A DNA stretch of 60,000 nucleotides from Glandiceps talaboti (lineage: Eukaryota; Hemichordata; Enteropneusta; Spengelidae), in NCBI RefSeq assembly GCF_964340395.1, contig NC_135560.1, positions 3,926,998 to 3,986,997 on the forward strand. Reading direction: 5' to 3'. Below the pieces are notes generated by a model. That model saw only the letters and a list, made by a program, of their open reading frames with translations, searched no databases and was not told the DNA's origin. Below, one piece after another: positions 25,302-38,500 of the stretch (the stretch's first letter is position 1; every line of letters begins with the position of its first letter). Position numbers and translations under genes: made by a program.

Positions 25302-25700
25302 ACTTTAGCTCAAACTGGTTGTATTGTACCTTGTTGTCTGTAAATATATAACAGATATAGTTGAAATGACATTCAAAACATTCTGAAATGTTTATCTAAT
25401 GCACATACATGTACTTGCAGATGATTTATTCTTTCAGACATTTCTGGTAAATTTAAAGGAATCACCCTTGCATGTAATTATTACCGAATAATCAATCAAC
25501 TATTGTGATCTCCCTTCTATTAATTTTCTTTGATATAATTATAACACTGAGGTGAAACGTTTACTGTATGGTGTAATAGTGCTACTAATTGTTATACAAA
25601 TTTACAGCATTGTGTCATATACACCCAAGTATTACTAATTAATCTATCATCACAGTAATCCTACAATTTTAAGTTAGTATCTCTGAATGTTTATACTTGT

Positions 25701-25746
<46 letters not shown>

Positions 25747-26826
25747 GATCTGCAATACATGTACATGTACATGTGTCTATTTATATTCATTTGCCTTTAT
25801 AAATGCAAACTCAGCAGTTTTACCATAAAGCAAGGCAAATTGTAAAATACAATTACTAACGACTCCTACGTATTTATCTTATCTGTTGAATGCTAGTGCG
25901 TTTGATAATTATCAACTATGACCAGGATGGCTTTGTATTAAACCAATTTCAAGATAAATTTATAAATACCAAATTTGAATACAAAATGACAAAATAGAAA
26001 TATCCTTCAAATAAACCTTCAGGGTAAATGGAATTACTTTTATAGAGAAACCTTCATTACATTAGCAGTGAATACAATGGCACTTCCTGGGTATAGGTCA
26101 AGCTTGTTGTCAGATTTGTTTTAGATAAAATCTTTATGCATCAATATTTTGCTTCAGGGAAAAAAAGAGGAAGAGTGGATTCAATCAGATTTAGTGTCTT
26201 TAGTAACATGAAAATGTCAATTTATGTCCAACATTGTTTTTATCTCTATATAGTGTGTAGATATTATCATTCCTCAACTGTAGGTAAATTTCACTATTTT
26301 TTTCATTCAAAATTTGACTTCATACTTGACAGATTGGATGAAAATGTGTAGAAATGAGAGCTACATCTTGTTAAAGTTACAGATGCTAGCTTAGGAAAAT
26401 CCTATATTGTTCCCATTTTACAACTACATGTATGGTGATCATAAATTACACGTTGGCTGATAAGCATTATTTGCTAAATTAAATTTAACCTAATTCCAAG
26501 ACTCTGTGAGTGATTTATTGTTTTGTATTTTCCATTTCACATTTCACATTTCAACATACAAGTGCATGGTTCATTCAGATGCTGTTCTGTTTGACTGATT
26601 TATTTTTTTTATTGCAGAGTTCTTTTTAACTTAATTCTCTGATATGAAATCCTGTAATAATATTGAGAATTATTCCTAATATGAAATATCGACAGAATGA
26701 ATAGCTGACAGGTCATGATTATCAAATTATGGCAAAGATTACAAATTAAATGCAACAAAATGCTAACAAAAACACAATAAGTGTACAAGTGATTAGGGCC
26801 ATGCCAAGGAATAACAAATGACTGAT
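25302..26826. other. non-coding, with (TG)n at 25703-25745
   Basis: A dinucleotide TG microsatellite of about 22 repeats is the only clear feature. A TTAAAGGAATCACCC motif at about 25455 resembles a T2-type terminus, but no matching second end was found. Confidence 0.55.
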
Positions 26827-27190
26827 AATAATAATAATAATGTTGGTTTCTTATATAGCGCTTTCCCACTCCGTGCTCAAAGCGCTTTACAATTATTACC
26901 CCTGGCTCGGATCAGAATGGCACAACGGCCCTTTAGTCTTCCTCAACTCCCCGGGGAGCATACAATCCATTGCAGCCATTTAAGCGCATAGGATTAAAGC
27001 CTTCACATTGCAACCTACATCCTACCAGGTCCCCAGTTATACAGCTGGGTTGACTGAGGCACAGTCGTGGTTCAAATCTTGCCCAAGGACTTTAGCCACT
27101 CAGAAACAAACAGCAGGCAGCGACAGGGCTCGAACCTGCAACCTGTAGATTCCAAGCCGGTCACGCTAGCCATTCACCCATCATGACTCC
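26827..27190 (-). mobile_element. tRNA-derived SINE, copy 1 (best preserved)
   Basis: Read on the minus strand: GGAGTCATGATGGGTGAATG, then a Pol III A-box-like TGGCTAGCGTGA and B box GGTTCGAGCCC, a conserved middle (CAACCCAGCTGTATAA, GGACCTGGTAGGATG, TTTAATCCTATGCGC, GGCTGCAATGGATTGTATG, CTCCCCGGGGAGTTGAGGAAG), and a tail AAGCGCTATATAAGAAACC followed by AACATT(ATT)n. Copies at 51846-52200 and 58787-59140 share all parts. About 360 bp, longer than a simple SINE because of the central block. Confidence 0.9.
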
Positions 27191-27505
27191 ACATCATGAT
27201 GTCCCCTCCTTTATTTGTACACTGGTCATTAACATACTACCCATATGAGATAGACATATACAAGTTAACATGATGCACATATGTCTTTGACATATTGTTC
27301 AGCCACTCAAAATGTCATTTATGCAAATAATGAAAATCTTCAGTCAAAAATTGGACAGATACAGGAGTTTGATAATAATTGATGAGACTATACACTGACA
27401 TGTCTAGGGAATACCTGGTATACTATACCTTAATTGAATGGACCACAAAACAGCTAACTTGGTAGTATCTAAAGATCCAATTACTATTTTTTGTAGCTCA
27501 GTTAC

Positions 27506-28058
27506 CAATCTGATTATAATCTGATGTAGTGAACGTGGCAGAATTTCTTTATTTACCCCGGTTTCGTACTTTTATTGTAATTTGTTCTTTTTTGTTCAAT
27601 GAGTGAATGCCTTGTTCCTATACATCTGACATAATACGATAGGAGCTCATGGTCAACTTTAAATCCTGTACTTATGTGTAGCCAATCAGAATCCATCTTA
27701 CAATATAACATTCGAGGATTGAAATTGATACAAATTTAGAGAACCACCAAACAATAACAATTATTATAACAACAACATCATTGTCTGCTCTGCGCTCAAG
27801 CTTTTCAAACACAGCATTCTGAGGTACTGTACTCATAGTAGACCTTTTGGCATAAGACGTGTTCTCATTAGTTGAGTAAATCTGCTCAGCATGCAGGCTT
27901 TGAACATGACCACCTCTTATGTATATCTGTCCGATGTATGTGTGTACATGTGTATATTAATTCACTTGCAATTGCTCACTGAACAAAAAAGAGTGCTTTA
28001 AATAGAGGTATATAAAGATATAGCACCAAGTTGACTTCATCAGATTTCAATCAGATTG
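27506..28058. mobile_element. CAATCTGATT-family element, copy 3 (long version)
   Basis: The outer 33 bases pair as CAATCTGATTATAATCTGATG + TAGTGAACGTGG with CAATCTGATTGAAATCTGATG + AAGTCAACTTGG (five mismatches). The 553-bp interior is unlike the two short palindromic copies, so this may be a longer relative that gave rise to them or carries unrelated DNA. No transposase frame visible. Confidence 0.65.
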
Positions 28059-28200
28059 AGAATGTACATACCTGCATGTCTGTTCTATCTATACTTATCA
28101 ATTGATATAAATATACAAGTAGTCAAATTACTCTTAATAGTTAAATGACATACATGTACATCTGGTATGCAATTGCTGTCAAATTTCTTTTGCACATGAT

Positions 28201-31200
28201 TTTATTGTATTCATATACCAATTGCTGTAGTAAACTGGTAGGTTTTGTATTCATATACCTATTGCTGTAGTAAACTAGTAGGGTTTGTATTCATATACCT
28301 ATTGCTGTAGTAAACTGGTAGGGTTTGTATTCATATACCTATTGCTGTAGTAAACTGGTAGGGTTTGTATTCATATACCTATTGCTGTAGTAAACTGGTA
28401 GGGTTTGTATTCATATACCTATTGCTGTAGTAAACTAGTAGGGTTTGTATTCATATACCTATTGCTGTAGTAAACTAGTAGGGTTTGTATTCATATACCT
28501 ATTGCTGTAGTAAACTAGTAGGGTTTGTATTCATATACCTATTGCTGTAGTAAACTAGTAGAGTTTGTATTCATATACCTATTACTGTAGTAAACTGGTA
28601 GGGTTTGTATTCATATACCTATTACTGTAGTAAACTGGTAGGGTTTGTATTCATATACCTATTGCTGTAGTAAACTAGTAGGGTTTGTATTCATATACCT
28701 ATTGCTGTAGTAAACTAGTAGGGTTTGTATTCAAATACCTATTGCTGTATTAAACTGGTAGGGTTTGTATTCAAATTCCTATTGCTGTAGTAAACTGGTA
28801 GGGTTTGTATTCAAATACCTATTGCTGTAGTAAACTAGTAGGGTTTGTATTCATATACCTATTGCTGTAGTAAACTAGTAGGGTTTGTATTCAAATACCT
28901 ATTGCTGTAGTAAACTGGTAGGGTTTGTATTCAAATACCTATTGCTGTAGTAAACTGGTAGGGTTTGTATTCAAATACCTATTGCTGTAGTAAACTAGTA
29001 GGGTTTGTATTCATATACCTATTGCTGTAGTAAACTAGTAGAGTTTGTATTCATATACCTATTGCTGTAGTAAACTGGTAGGGTTTGTATTCATATACCT
29101 ATTGCTGTAGTAAACTAGTAGGGTTTGTATTCATATACCTATTGCTGTAGTAAACTAGTAGGGTTTGTATTCATATACCTATTGCTGTAGTAAACTGGTA
29201 GGGTTTGCATTCATATACCTATTGCTGTAGTAAACTAGTAGGGTTTGTATTTATATACCTATTGCTGTAGTAAACTAGTAGGGTTTGTATTCATATACCT
29301 ATTACTGTAGTAAACTGGTAGGGTTTGTATTCATATACCTATTGCTGTAGTAAACTGGTAGGGTTTGTATTCAAATACCTATTGCTGTAGTAAACTGGTA
29401 GGGTTTGTATTCAAATCCCTATTGCTGTAGTAAACTGGTAGGGTTTGTATTCATATACCTATTGCTGTAGTAAACTGGTAGGGTTTGTATTCATATACCT
29501 ATTGCTGTAGTAAACTAGTAGAGTTTGTATTCATATACCTATTGCTGTAGTAAACTGGTAGGTTTTGTATTCATATACCTATTGCTGTAGTAAACTAGTA
29601 GGGTTTGTATTCATATACCTATTGCTGTAGTAAACTGGTAGGGTTTGTATTCATATACCTATTGCTGTAGTAAACTGGTAGGGTTTGTATTCATATACCT
29701 ATTGCTGTAGTAAACTGGTAGGGTTTGTATTCATATACCTATTGCTGTAGTAAACTAGTAGGGTTTGTATTCATATACCTATTGCTGTAGTAAACTAGTA
29801 GGGTTTGTATTCATATACCTATTGCTGTAGTAAACTAGTAGGGTTTGTATTCATATACCTATTGCTGTAGTAAACTAGTAGAGTTTGTATTCATATACCT
29901 ATTACTGTAGTAAACTGGTAGGGTTTGTATTCATATACCTATTACTGTAGTAAACTGGTAGGGTTTGTATTCATATACCTATTGCTGTAGTAAACTAGTA
30001 GGGTTTGTATTCATATACCTATTGCTGTAGTAAACTAGTAGGGTTTGTATTCAAATACCTATTGCTGTATTAAACTGGTAGGGTTTGTATTCAAATTCCT
30101 ATTGCTGTAGTAAACTGGTAGGGTTTGTATTCAAATACCTATTGCTGTAGTAAACTAGTAGGGTTTGTATTCATATACCTATTGCTGTAGTAAACTAGTA
30201 GGGTTTGTATTCAAATACCTATTGCTGTAGTAAACTGGTAGGGTTTGTATTCAAATACCTATTGCTGTAGTAAACTGGTAGGGTTTGTATTCAAATACCT
30301 ATTGCTGTAGTAAACTAGTAGGGTTTGTATTCATATACCTATTGCTGTAGTAAACTGGTAGGGTTTGTATTCAAATACCTATTGCTGTAGTAAACTAGTA
30401 GGGTTTGTATTCATATACCTATTGCTGTAGTAAACTAGTAGAGTTTGTATTCATATACCTATTGCTGTAGTAAACTGGTAGGGTTTGTATTCATATACCT
30501 ATTGCTGTAGTAAACTAGTAGGGTTTGTATTCATATACCTATTGCTGTAGTAAACTAGTAGGGTTTGTATTCATATACCTATTGCTGTAGTAAACTGGTA
30601 GGGTTTGCATTCATATACCTATTGCTGTAGTAAACTAGTAGGGTTTGTATTTATATACCTATTGCTGTAGTAAACTAGTAGGGTTTGTATTCATATACCT
30701 ATTACTGTAGTAAACTGGTAGGGTTTGTATTCATATACCTATTGCTGTAGTAAACTGGTAGGGTTTGTATTCAAATACCTATTGCTGTAGTAAACTGGTA
30801 GGGTTTGTATTCAAATCCCTATTGCTGTAGTAAACTGGTAGGGTTTGTATTCATATACCTATTGCTGTAGTAAACTGGTAGGGTTTGTATTCATATACCT
30901 ATTGCTGTAGTAAACTAGTAGAGTTTGTATTCATATACCTATTGCTGTAGTAAACTGGTAGGGTTTAAATTGTATTCATATACCTATTGCTGTAGTAAAC
31001 TAGTAGGGTTTGTATTCATATACCTATTGCTGTAGTAAACTAGTAGGGTTTGTATTCATATACCTATTGCTGTAGTAAACTGGTAGGGTTTGTATTCATA
31101 TACCTATTGCTGTAGTAAACTAGTAGGGTTTGTATTCATATACCTATTGCTGTAGTAAACTAGTAGGGTTTGTATTCATATACCTATTACTGTAGTAAAC

Positions 31201-34200
31201 TGGTAGGGTTTGTATTCATATACCTATTGCTGTAGTAAACTGGTAGGGTTTGTATTCAAATACCTATTGCTGTAGTAAACTGGTAGGGTTTGTATTCAAA
31301 TACCTATTGCTGTAGTAAACTGGTAGGGTTTGTATTCATATACCTATTGCTGTAGTAAACTGGTAGGGTTTGTATTCAAATACCTATTGCTGTAGTAAAC
31401 TGGTAGGGTTTGTATTCATATACCTATTGCTGTAGTAAACTGGTAGGGTTTGTATTCATATACCTATTGCTGTAGTAAACTGGTAGGGTTTGTATTCATA
31501 TACCTATTGCTGTAGTAAACTGGTAGGGTTTGTATTCATATACCTATTGCTGTAGTAAACTGGTAGGGTTTGTATTCATATACCTATTGCTGTAGTAAAC
31601 TAGTAGGGTTTGTATTCATATACCTATTGCTGTAGTAAACTAGTAGGGTTTGTATTCAAATACCTATTGCTGTAGTAAACTGGTAGGGTTTGTATTCAAA
31701 TACCTATTGCTGTAGTAAACTGGTAGGGTTTGTATTCATATACCTATTGCTGTAGTAAACTAGTAGGGTTTGTATTCAAATACCTATTGCTGTAGTAAAC
31801 TGGTAGGGTTTGTATTCAAATACCTATTGCTGTAGTAAACTAGTAGGGTTTGTATTCATATACCTATTGCTGTAGTAAACTAGTAGGGTTTGTATTCATA
31901 TACCTATTACTGTAGTAAACTGGTAGGGTTTGTATTCATATACCTATTGCTGTAGTAAACTAGTAGGGTTTATATTCATATACCTATTGCTGTAGTAAAC
32001 TAGTAGGGTTTGTATTCATATACCTATTGCTGTAGTAAACTGGTAGGTTTTGTATTCAAATACCTATTGCTGTAGTAAACTGGTAGGGTTTGTATTCATA
32101 TACCTATTGCTGTAAACTAGTAGGGTTTGTATTCATATACCTATTGCTGTAAACTAGTAGGGTTTGTATTCATATACCTATTGCTGTAGTAAACTAGTAG
32201 GGTTTGTATTCATATACCTATTGCTGTAGTAAACTAGTAGAGTTTGTATTCATATTCCTATTGCTGTAAACTAGTAGGGTTTGTATTCATATACCTATTG
32301 CTGTAGTAAACTAGTAGGGTTTGTATTCATATACCTATTGCTGTAAACTAGTAGGGTTTGTATTCATATACCTATTGCTGTAAACTAGTAGGGTTTGTAT
32401 TCATATACCTATTGCTGTAAACTAGTAGGATTTGTATTCATATACCTATTGCTGTAGTAAACTGGTAGGGTTTGTATTCATATACCTATTGCTGTTGTAA
32501 ACTGGTAGGGTTTGTATTCATATACCTATTGCTGTAGTAAACTAGTAGGGTTTGTATTCAAATACCTATTGCTGTAGTAAACTAGTAGGGTTTGTATTCA
32601 TATACCTATTGCTGTAGTAAACTGGTAGGGTTTGTATTCATATACCTATTGCTGTAAACTAGTAGGGTTTGTATTCATATACATATTGCTGTAGTAAACT
32701 GGTAGGGTTTGTATTCATATACCTATTGCTGTAGTAAACTTAAGTAGGGTTTGTATTCATATACCTATTGCTGTAGTAAACTAGTAGGGTTTGTATTCAT
32801 ATACCTATTGCTGTAGTAAACTGGTAGGGTTTGTATTCATATACCTATCAATGCTGTAGTAAACTGGTAAGGTTTGTATTCATATACCTATTGCTGTTAC
32901 AGTAGTAAACTTAAGTAGGGTTTGTATTCAAATACCTATTGCTGTAGTAAACTTAAGTAGGGTTTGTATTCATATACATATTGCTGTAGTAAACTAGTAG
33001 GGTTTGTATTCATATACCTATTGCTGTAGTAAACTGGTAGGGTTTGTATTCATATACCTATTGCTGTAGTAAACTTAAGTAGGGTTTGTATTCATATACA
33101 TATTGCTGTAGTAAACTGGTAGGGTTTGTATTCATATACCTATTGCTGTAGTAACTTAAGTAGGGTTTGTATTCATATACCTATTGCTGTAGTAAACTAG
33201 TAGGGTTTGTATTCATATACCTATTGCTGTAGTAACTTAAGTAGGGTTTGTATTCATATACCTATTGCTGTAGTAAACTGGTAGGGTTTGTATTCATATA
33301 CCTATTGCTGTAGTAAACTAGTAGGGTTTGTATTCATATACCTATTACTATAGTAAACTGGTAGGGTTTGTATTCATATACCTATTGCTGTAGTAAACTG
33401 GTAGGGTTTGTATTCAAATACCTATTGCTGTAGTAAACTGGTAGGGTTTGTATTCAAATACCTATTGCTGTAGTAAACTGGTAGGGTTTGTATTCATATA
33501 CCTATTGCTGTAGTAAACTGGTAGGGTTTGTATTCAAATACCTATTGCTGTAGTAAACTAGTAGGGTTTGTATTCATATACCTATTGCTGTTACAGTAGT
33601 AAACTTAAGTAGGGTTTGTATTCAAATACCTATTGCTGTAGTAAACTTAAGTAGGGTTTGTATTCATATACATATTGCTGTAGTAAACTAGTAGGGTTTG
33701 TATTCATATACATATTGCTGTAGTAAACTGGTAGGGTTTGTATTCATATACCTATTGCTGTAGTAAACTTAAGTAGGGTTTGTATTCATATACCTATTGC
33801 TGTAGTAAACTAGTAGGGTTTGTATTCATATACCTATTGCTGTAGTAAACTGGTAGGGTTTGTATTCATATACCTATCAATGCTGTAGTAAACTGGTAAG
33901 GTTTGTATTCATATACCTATTGCTGTTACAGTAGTAAACTTAAGTAGGGTTTGTATTCAAATACCTATTGCTGTAGTAAACTTAAGTAGGGTTTGTATTC
34001 ATATACATATTGCTGTAGTAAACTAGTAGGGTTTGTATTCATATACCTTGCTGTAGTAAACTGGTAGGGTTTGTATTCATATACCTATTGCTGTAGTAAA
34101 CTTAAGTAGGGTTTGTATTCATATACATATTGCTGTAGTAAACTGGTAGGGTTTGTATTCATATACCTATTGCTGTAGTAACTTAAGTAGGGTTTGTATT

Positions 34201-35617
34201 CATATACCTATTGCTGTAGTAAACTAGTAGGGTTTGTATTCATATACCTATTGCTGTAGTAACTTAAGTAGGGTTTGTATTCATATACCTATTGCTGTAG
34301 TAAACTGGTAGGGTTTGTATTCATATACCTATTGCTGTAGTAAACTAGTAGGGTTTGTATTCATATACCTATTGCTGTAGTAAACTTAAGTAGGGTTTGT
34401 ATTCAAATACCTATTGCAGTAGTAAACTTAAGTAGGGTTTGTATTCATATACATATTGCTGTAGTAAACTAGTAGGGTTTGTATTCATATACCTATTGCT
34501 GTAGTAAACTGGTAGGGTTTGTATTCATATACCTATTGCTGTAGTAAACTTAAGTAGGGTTTGTATTCATATACATATTGCTGTAGTAAACTGGTAGGGT
34601 TTGTATTCAAATACCTATTGCTGTTACAGTAGTAACTTAAGTAGGGTTTGTATTCATATACCTATTGCTGTAGTAAACTAGTAGGGTTTGTATTCATATA
34701 CCTATTGCTGTAGTAACTTAAGTAGGGTTTGTATTCATATACCTATTGCTGTAGTAAACTGGTAGGGTTTGTATTCATATACCTATTGCTGTAGTAAACT
34801 AGTAGGGTTTGTATTCATATACCTATTGCTGTAGTAAACTAGTAGGGTTTGTATTCATATACCTATTGCTGTTATTAGTAAACTAGTAGGGTTTGTATTC
34901 ATATACCTATTGCTGTTGTAAACTGGTAGGGTTTGTATTCATATACCTATTGCTGTAGTAAACTGGTAGGGTTTGTATTCATATACCTATTGCTGTTGTA
35001 AACTAGTAGGGTTTGTATTCATATACCTATTGCTGTAGTAAACTAGTAGGGTTTGTATTCATATACCTATTGCTGTTGTAAACTGGTAGGGTTTGTATTC
35101 ATATACCTATTGCTGTAGTAAACTGGTAGGGTTTGTATTCATATACCTATTGCTGTAGTAAACTAGTAGGGTTTGTATTCATATACCTATTGCTGTAGTA
35201 AACTAGTAGGGTTTGTATTCATATACCTATTGCTGTAGTAAACTTAAGTAGGGTTTGTATTCATATACCTATTGCTGTAGTAAACTAGTAGGGTTTGTAT
35301 TCATATACCTATTGCTGTAGTAAACTAGTAGGGTTTGTATTCATATACCTATTGCTGTAGTAAACTTAAGTAGGGTTTGTATTCATATACCTATTGCTGT
35401 AGTAAACTGGTAGGGTTTGTATTCATATACCTATTGCTGTAGTAAACTTAAGTAGGGTTTGTATTCATATACCTATTGCTGTAGTAAACTAGTAGGGTTT
35501 GTATTCATATACCTATTGCTGTAGTAAACTGGTAGGGTTTGTATTCATATACCTATTGCTGTAGTAAACTGGTAGGGTTTGTATTCATATACCTATTACT
35601 GTTTGTAGTAAACGAGT
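28201..35617. repeat. 7.4-kb minisatellite, 40-bp unit, about 185 copies, with higher-order repeats
   Basis: The unit is GGGTTTGTATTCATATACC + TATTGCTGTAGTAAACTAGTA. Main variants are TCAAATACC for TCATATACC, ACTGGTA or ACTTAAGTA for ACTAGTA, and ATTACTG for ATTGCTG. From 28.2 to 32.1 kb nearly all units are exactly 40 bp; from 32.1 kb on, 37-, 39-, 42- and longer units are mixed. Variant markers recur at 1320 bp (33 units), then 1400 bp, in the left part, and at about 1029 bp in the right part, so blocks were duplicated. Stops in all frames exclude coding. No unique spacers between units, so it is not a CRISPR array. Confidence 0.97.
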
Positions 35618-38279
35618 ACAAAAAAGACCTAAATTTCCAACTAGTTTTACAGTTCAGCGCACTTTCTCAAGGAGAGTAATAACAAGTATTGCATATAGTG
35701 GGATTTGTATATTAAGTAGTTTAAATTCCTGTGTACTTAGGAAAGTGATCACACTTTTAATGAAAACAGAATGTAAAGTAAACACACACCAGAATGCTGT
35801 ACTACATATGAAATATTTCCAAATGTAAATGTCTATAGGATCAGTCCTTGTGGGGTTTTTTTCAAAAGCAAACACAACACGTACCATCTGTCAAGTCATA
35901 TGGCACAATCTGTCACAGTGTGATCAAACACCCTTGGGTTAACACTTATCATTGCTAGGTTTTAGAATCCACATTTTTATTTCAGATCATTTTACAACAA
36001 ATATAAAAGTGTCTGCCAACATTTGCTTTCTAGAATCATATTTCACTGTAAATTGACACAATTATGATATTGTTCTTATAATGGCTATACCTCTAGATGG
36101 AACTGAATTATGCATACACTGATAATAGAGTATTAAAATCATTAAAATAGAATTCATCCAGTGACACTTAGATGGCCTGAAAGTGAACATGTTGTCTGCA
36201 AAATTAATGGAGGGTCATGTGCTGCTATATATTGACTGTCTATCACAGATGTTTGATAAAAATACTATTTGTAGTATTCAATGTGACTCAAGTCTGTTAC
36301 AGAGGTCAGATAGTAAAATCACCCTGTCAATCTGTTTTGAATATCATCATGCAATGCCCATCTGTAGGTGGTACTCCACGAACTGAAATCAATTTAATTC
36401 TGTATCAGCATTACTGGACCATTATGTTACTCATAACATGTCACCTGACTTCCAAGAGTCCATGACCTTTAACCTCATTGTTGCAAGCAACAGCCTCTTT
36501 AATGGCACCGTCCAAAACTCACTGCCAATAGTTATTTTGCAGTGTCGTGGAAGAAATAAATGCGAGAATGCTTTACCTGTACTATAGCAGTTAGTGATGG
36601 TGTGACATTGGTTGTGCTGATAAATCCTTTATGTATATAGCTATAAACAGTACACTTACCTTGCAACCAAATTGTTCATTGTAAACTGAGGCAGAAAGTA
36701 AACTGTAAGGCATGTTCAATCAGAATTTGTATTTATGACTATAGTGTTTTTAGTTTAAACATGCTAAGAGACATGCAGCCACAAACAGTGGTTGCCACAG
36801 TGTGTGGCATAATATAGTACTACAGAAATAAATCAGTGTGGTGCCTTATTGGTGATGCGATCACTCTATTAAATCAAATTAAATTTTACAGGTAAGAATA
36901 AAGACCTCAAAATATACACTGGTACATAAATAGACATTTAAAGTGAAAAAGATTGCCTGACACACTGAACCATTAAATAATGAGAGTAAGAACAAAATTG
37001 TAGATAATATGTCCATAAAATTGGTAAAATCACCAACATTTCAAATAAAAATTCCATAACAAGGTGGAGGTCAGATAATCCAGAGCACACAGTATACTCC
37101 AGTCATACTGAATATTGCAAATTATTACTGTTGTGATAGTCTTGGTTACCCACACTTTCACCACTGGGGGCTTTTCTACAGACCAGTGACCCAGAAGAGA
37201 GTCTGGGGAAATGAGATTCCAACTCGCCCACACAGGAAGTACAGATCAGAGCAGTGCATGTTGGGGAATAATTCACGTCCAATGTTGTAGCCTATTTTAT
37301 TGATTTAGGTAACTTTTGCGAGAAGTTGTCACTTCTCAACCATCATACATCTAACCTACATTTACAACAAACAGGCCTTGTAAGCCCACTTGTTATGACT
37401 TGGAAGAAATGTACTGTGTGATATTGGAGCGGGGTTATTGAAATGTGAATGTTAAACAAGATAAAATGTGTTGGTTTGATTCACTTTTAATTATCAGCCC
37501 AGAGCCCTGGCATCAAGCAAAACTTTAGCAGAAGTGACATAGGGGCCATCCTTAGCAACTTTCATTGAATCAGTTGTCCACTGTTTCTACTGCTATAACT
37601 GTTATTATATACAATCAATTCCCTAGCAAGGCCTGTATGTCACTTCCACCTAACTTCAGATCGATGCCAACTCTAAAATGATAAGTGAAAATGAATGAAA
37701 CCCAAAGCATTTGACCTCAACATCCAAGTGTTTTTATTAAACAGAGTGAATTCACAAGGTATACCCTTTCCCTTTAATTATAAATGATACAGGGGGGGGG
37801 GGGGGACTTTTTAAAAATATTCACATGATAATTTTTTATTGAATTCAAAAAAGGCTAAGAAGTAGATTAAACTATTAGGTAGAATTGGAAGGAAGGACTT
37901 CCTGTACTTTACTAGCATGCATTACTTGAAATGGTAATATTGTTCTTATACTTATACAGAACACACATAAGTACATCAATGTTATGGATCAGGGAGCTCA
38001 TTTGATGTCAAATAGCATGCAATGTTATGTATGCTTCCATGGTTATTATGAGGATTTTGTCATGTTGACAATTCAGTGATTTGTACTGAGTATATAGGCA
38101 AGGCTTTTATATCCAAAATAAGTCTAGACTACAGTATATAAGCTAATTAGTGTCTGGGATGTGAAGCTATCAAACCAGTGTGACAATTACCTTTATAATT
38201 GATTTTTTTTTTAAATTCATACTTTTTGTGTTATTTTTAGCTTATTCATGTTGTAACACAGAGACTTTATATTTAACTT
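35618..38279. other. non-coding, no gene seen
   Basis: No recognisable gene. A 14-G run lies at 37792-37805. A strong minus-strand splice donor (GCAAG|GTAAGTG, exon side at 36660) preceded by CTGCCTCAG and CTTACAG acceptor-like sites could mark a tiny non-coding exon, but this is weak. Confidence 0.45.
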
Positions 38280-38500
38280 CCTTGGTTTTTCCTCATTATT
38301 ATTATTGTTATTATTATTTCTTTATAAGAACAGCAGCAGTTTTTTGCACATACTAGTTATCTGAGAGGCAAGACTTGAGGATTTTTTAGACTATTTTCTA
38401 GTTTCTCTCCTACTATTTTGTGAAATGTACATACATGTACTGGACATGTGATTTGCTGTTCTGTTATTTGTACTATGTAAATAAAGACTCGTTCATTCAT
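38280..38500 (+). mobile_element. possible non-LTR retrotransposon 3' end
   Basis: TTTGTACTATGTAAATAAAG followed by ACTCGTTCATTCAT resembles the polyadenylation signal plus short tandem tail of many invertebrate LINEs; (TTA)n-like DNA precedes it. No reverse-transcriptase frame remains. Could equally be an unrelated 3' UTR-like sequence. Confidence 0.3.

Noticed and set aside
25454-25470. TTAAAGGAATCACCC as the end of another T2-like MITE
   Set aside because: No matching inverted terminus was found within about 1.5 kb on either side.
26827-27190. A functional tRNA gene
   Set aside because: Only A- and B-box-like segments are present without a cloverleaf; it belongs to a SINE with a long body and (ATT)n tail.
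28201-35617. Possible CRISPR-like array
   Set aside because: Units are contiguous with no unique spacers, and the context is a spliced animal gene.
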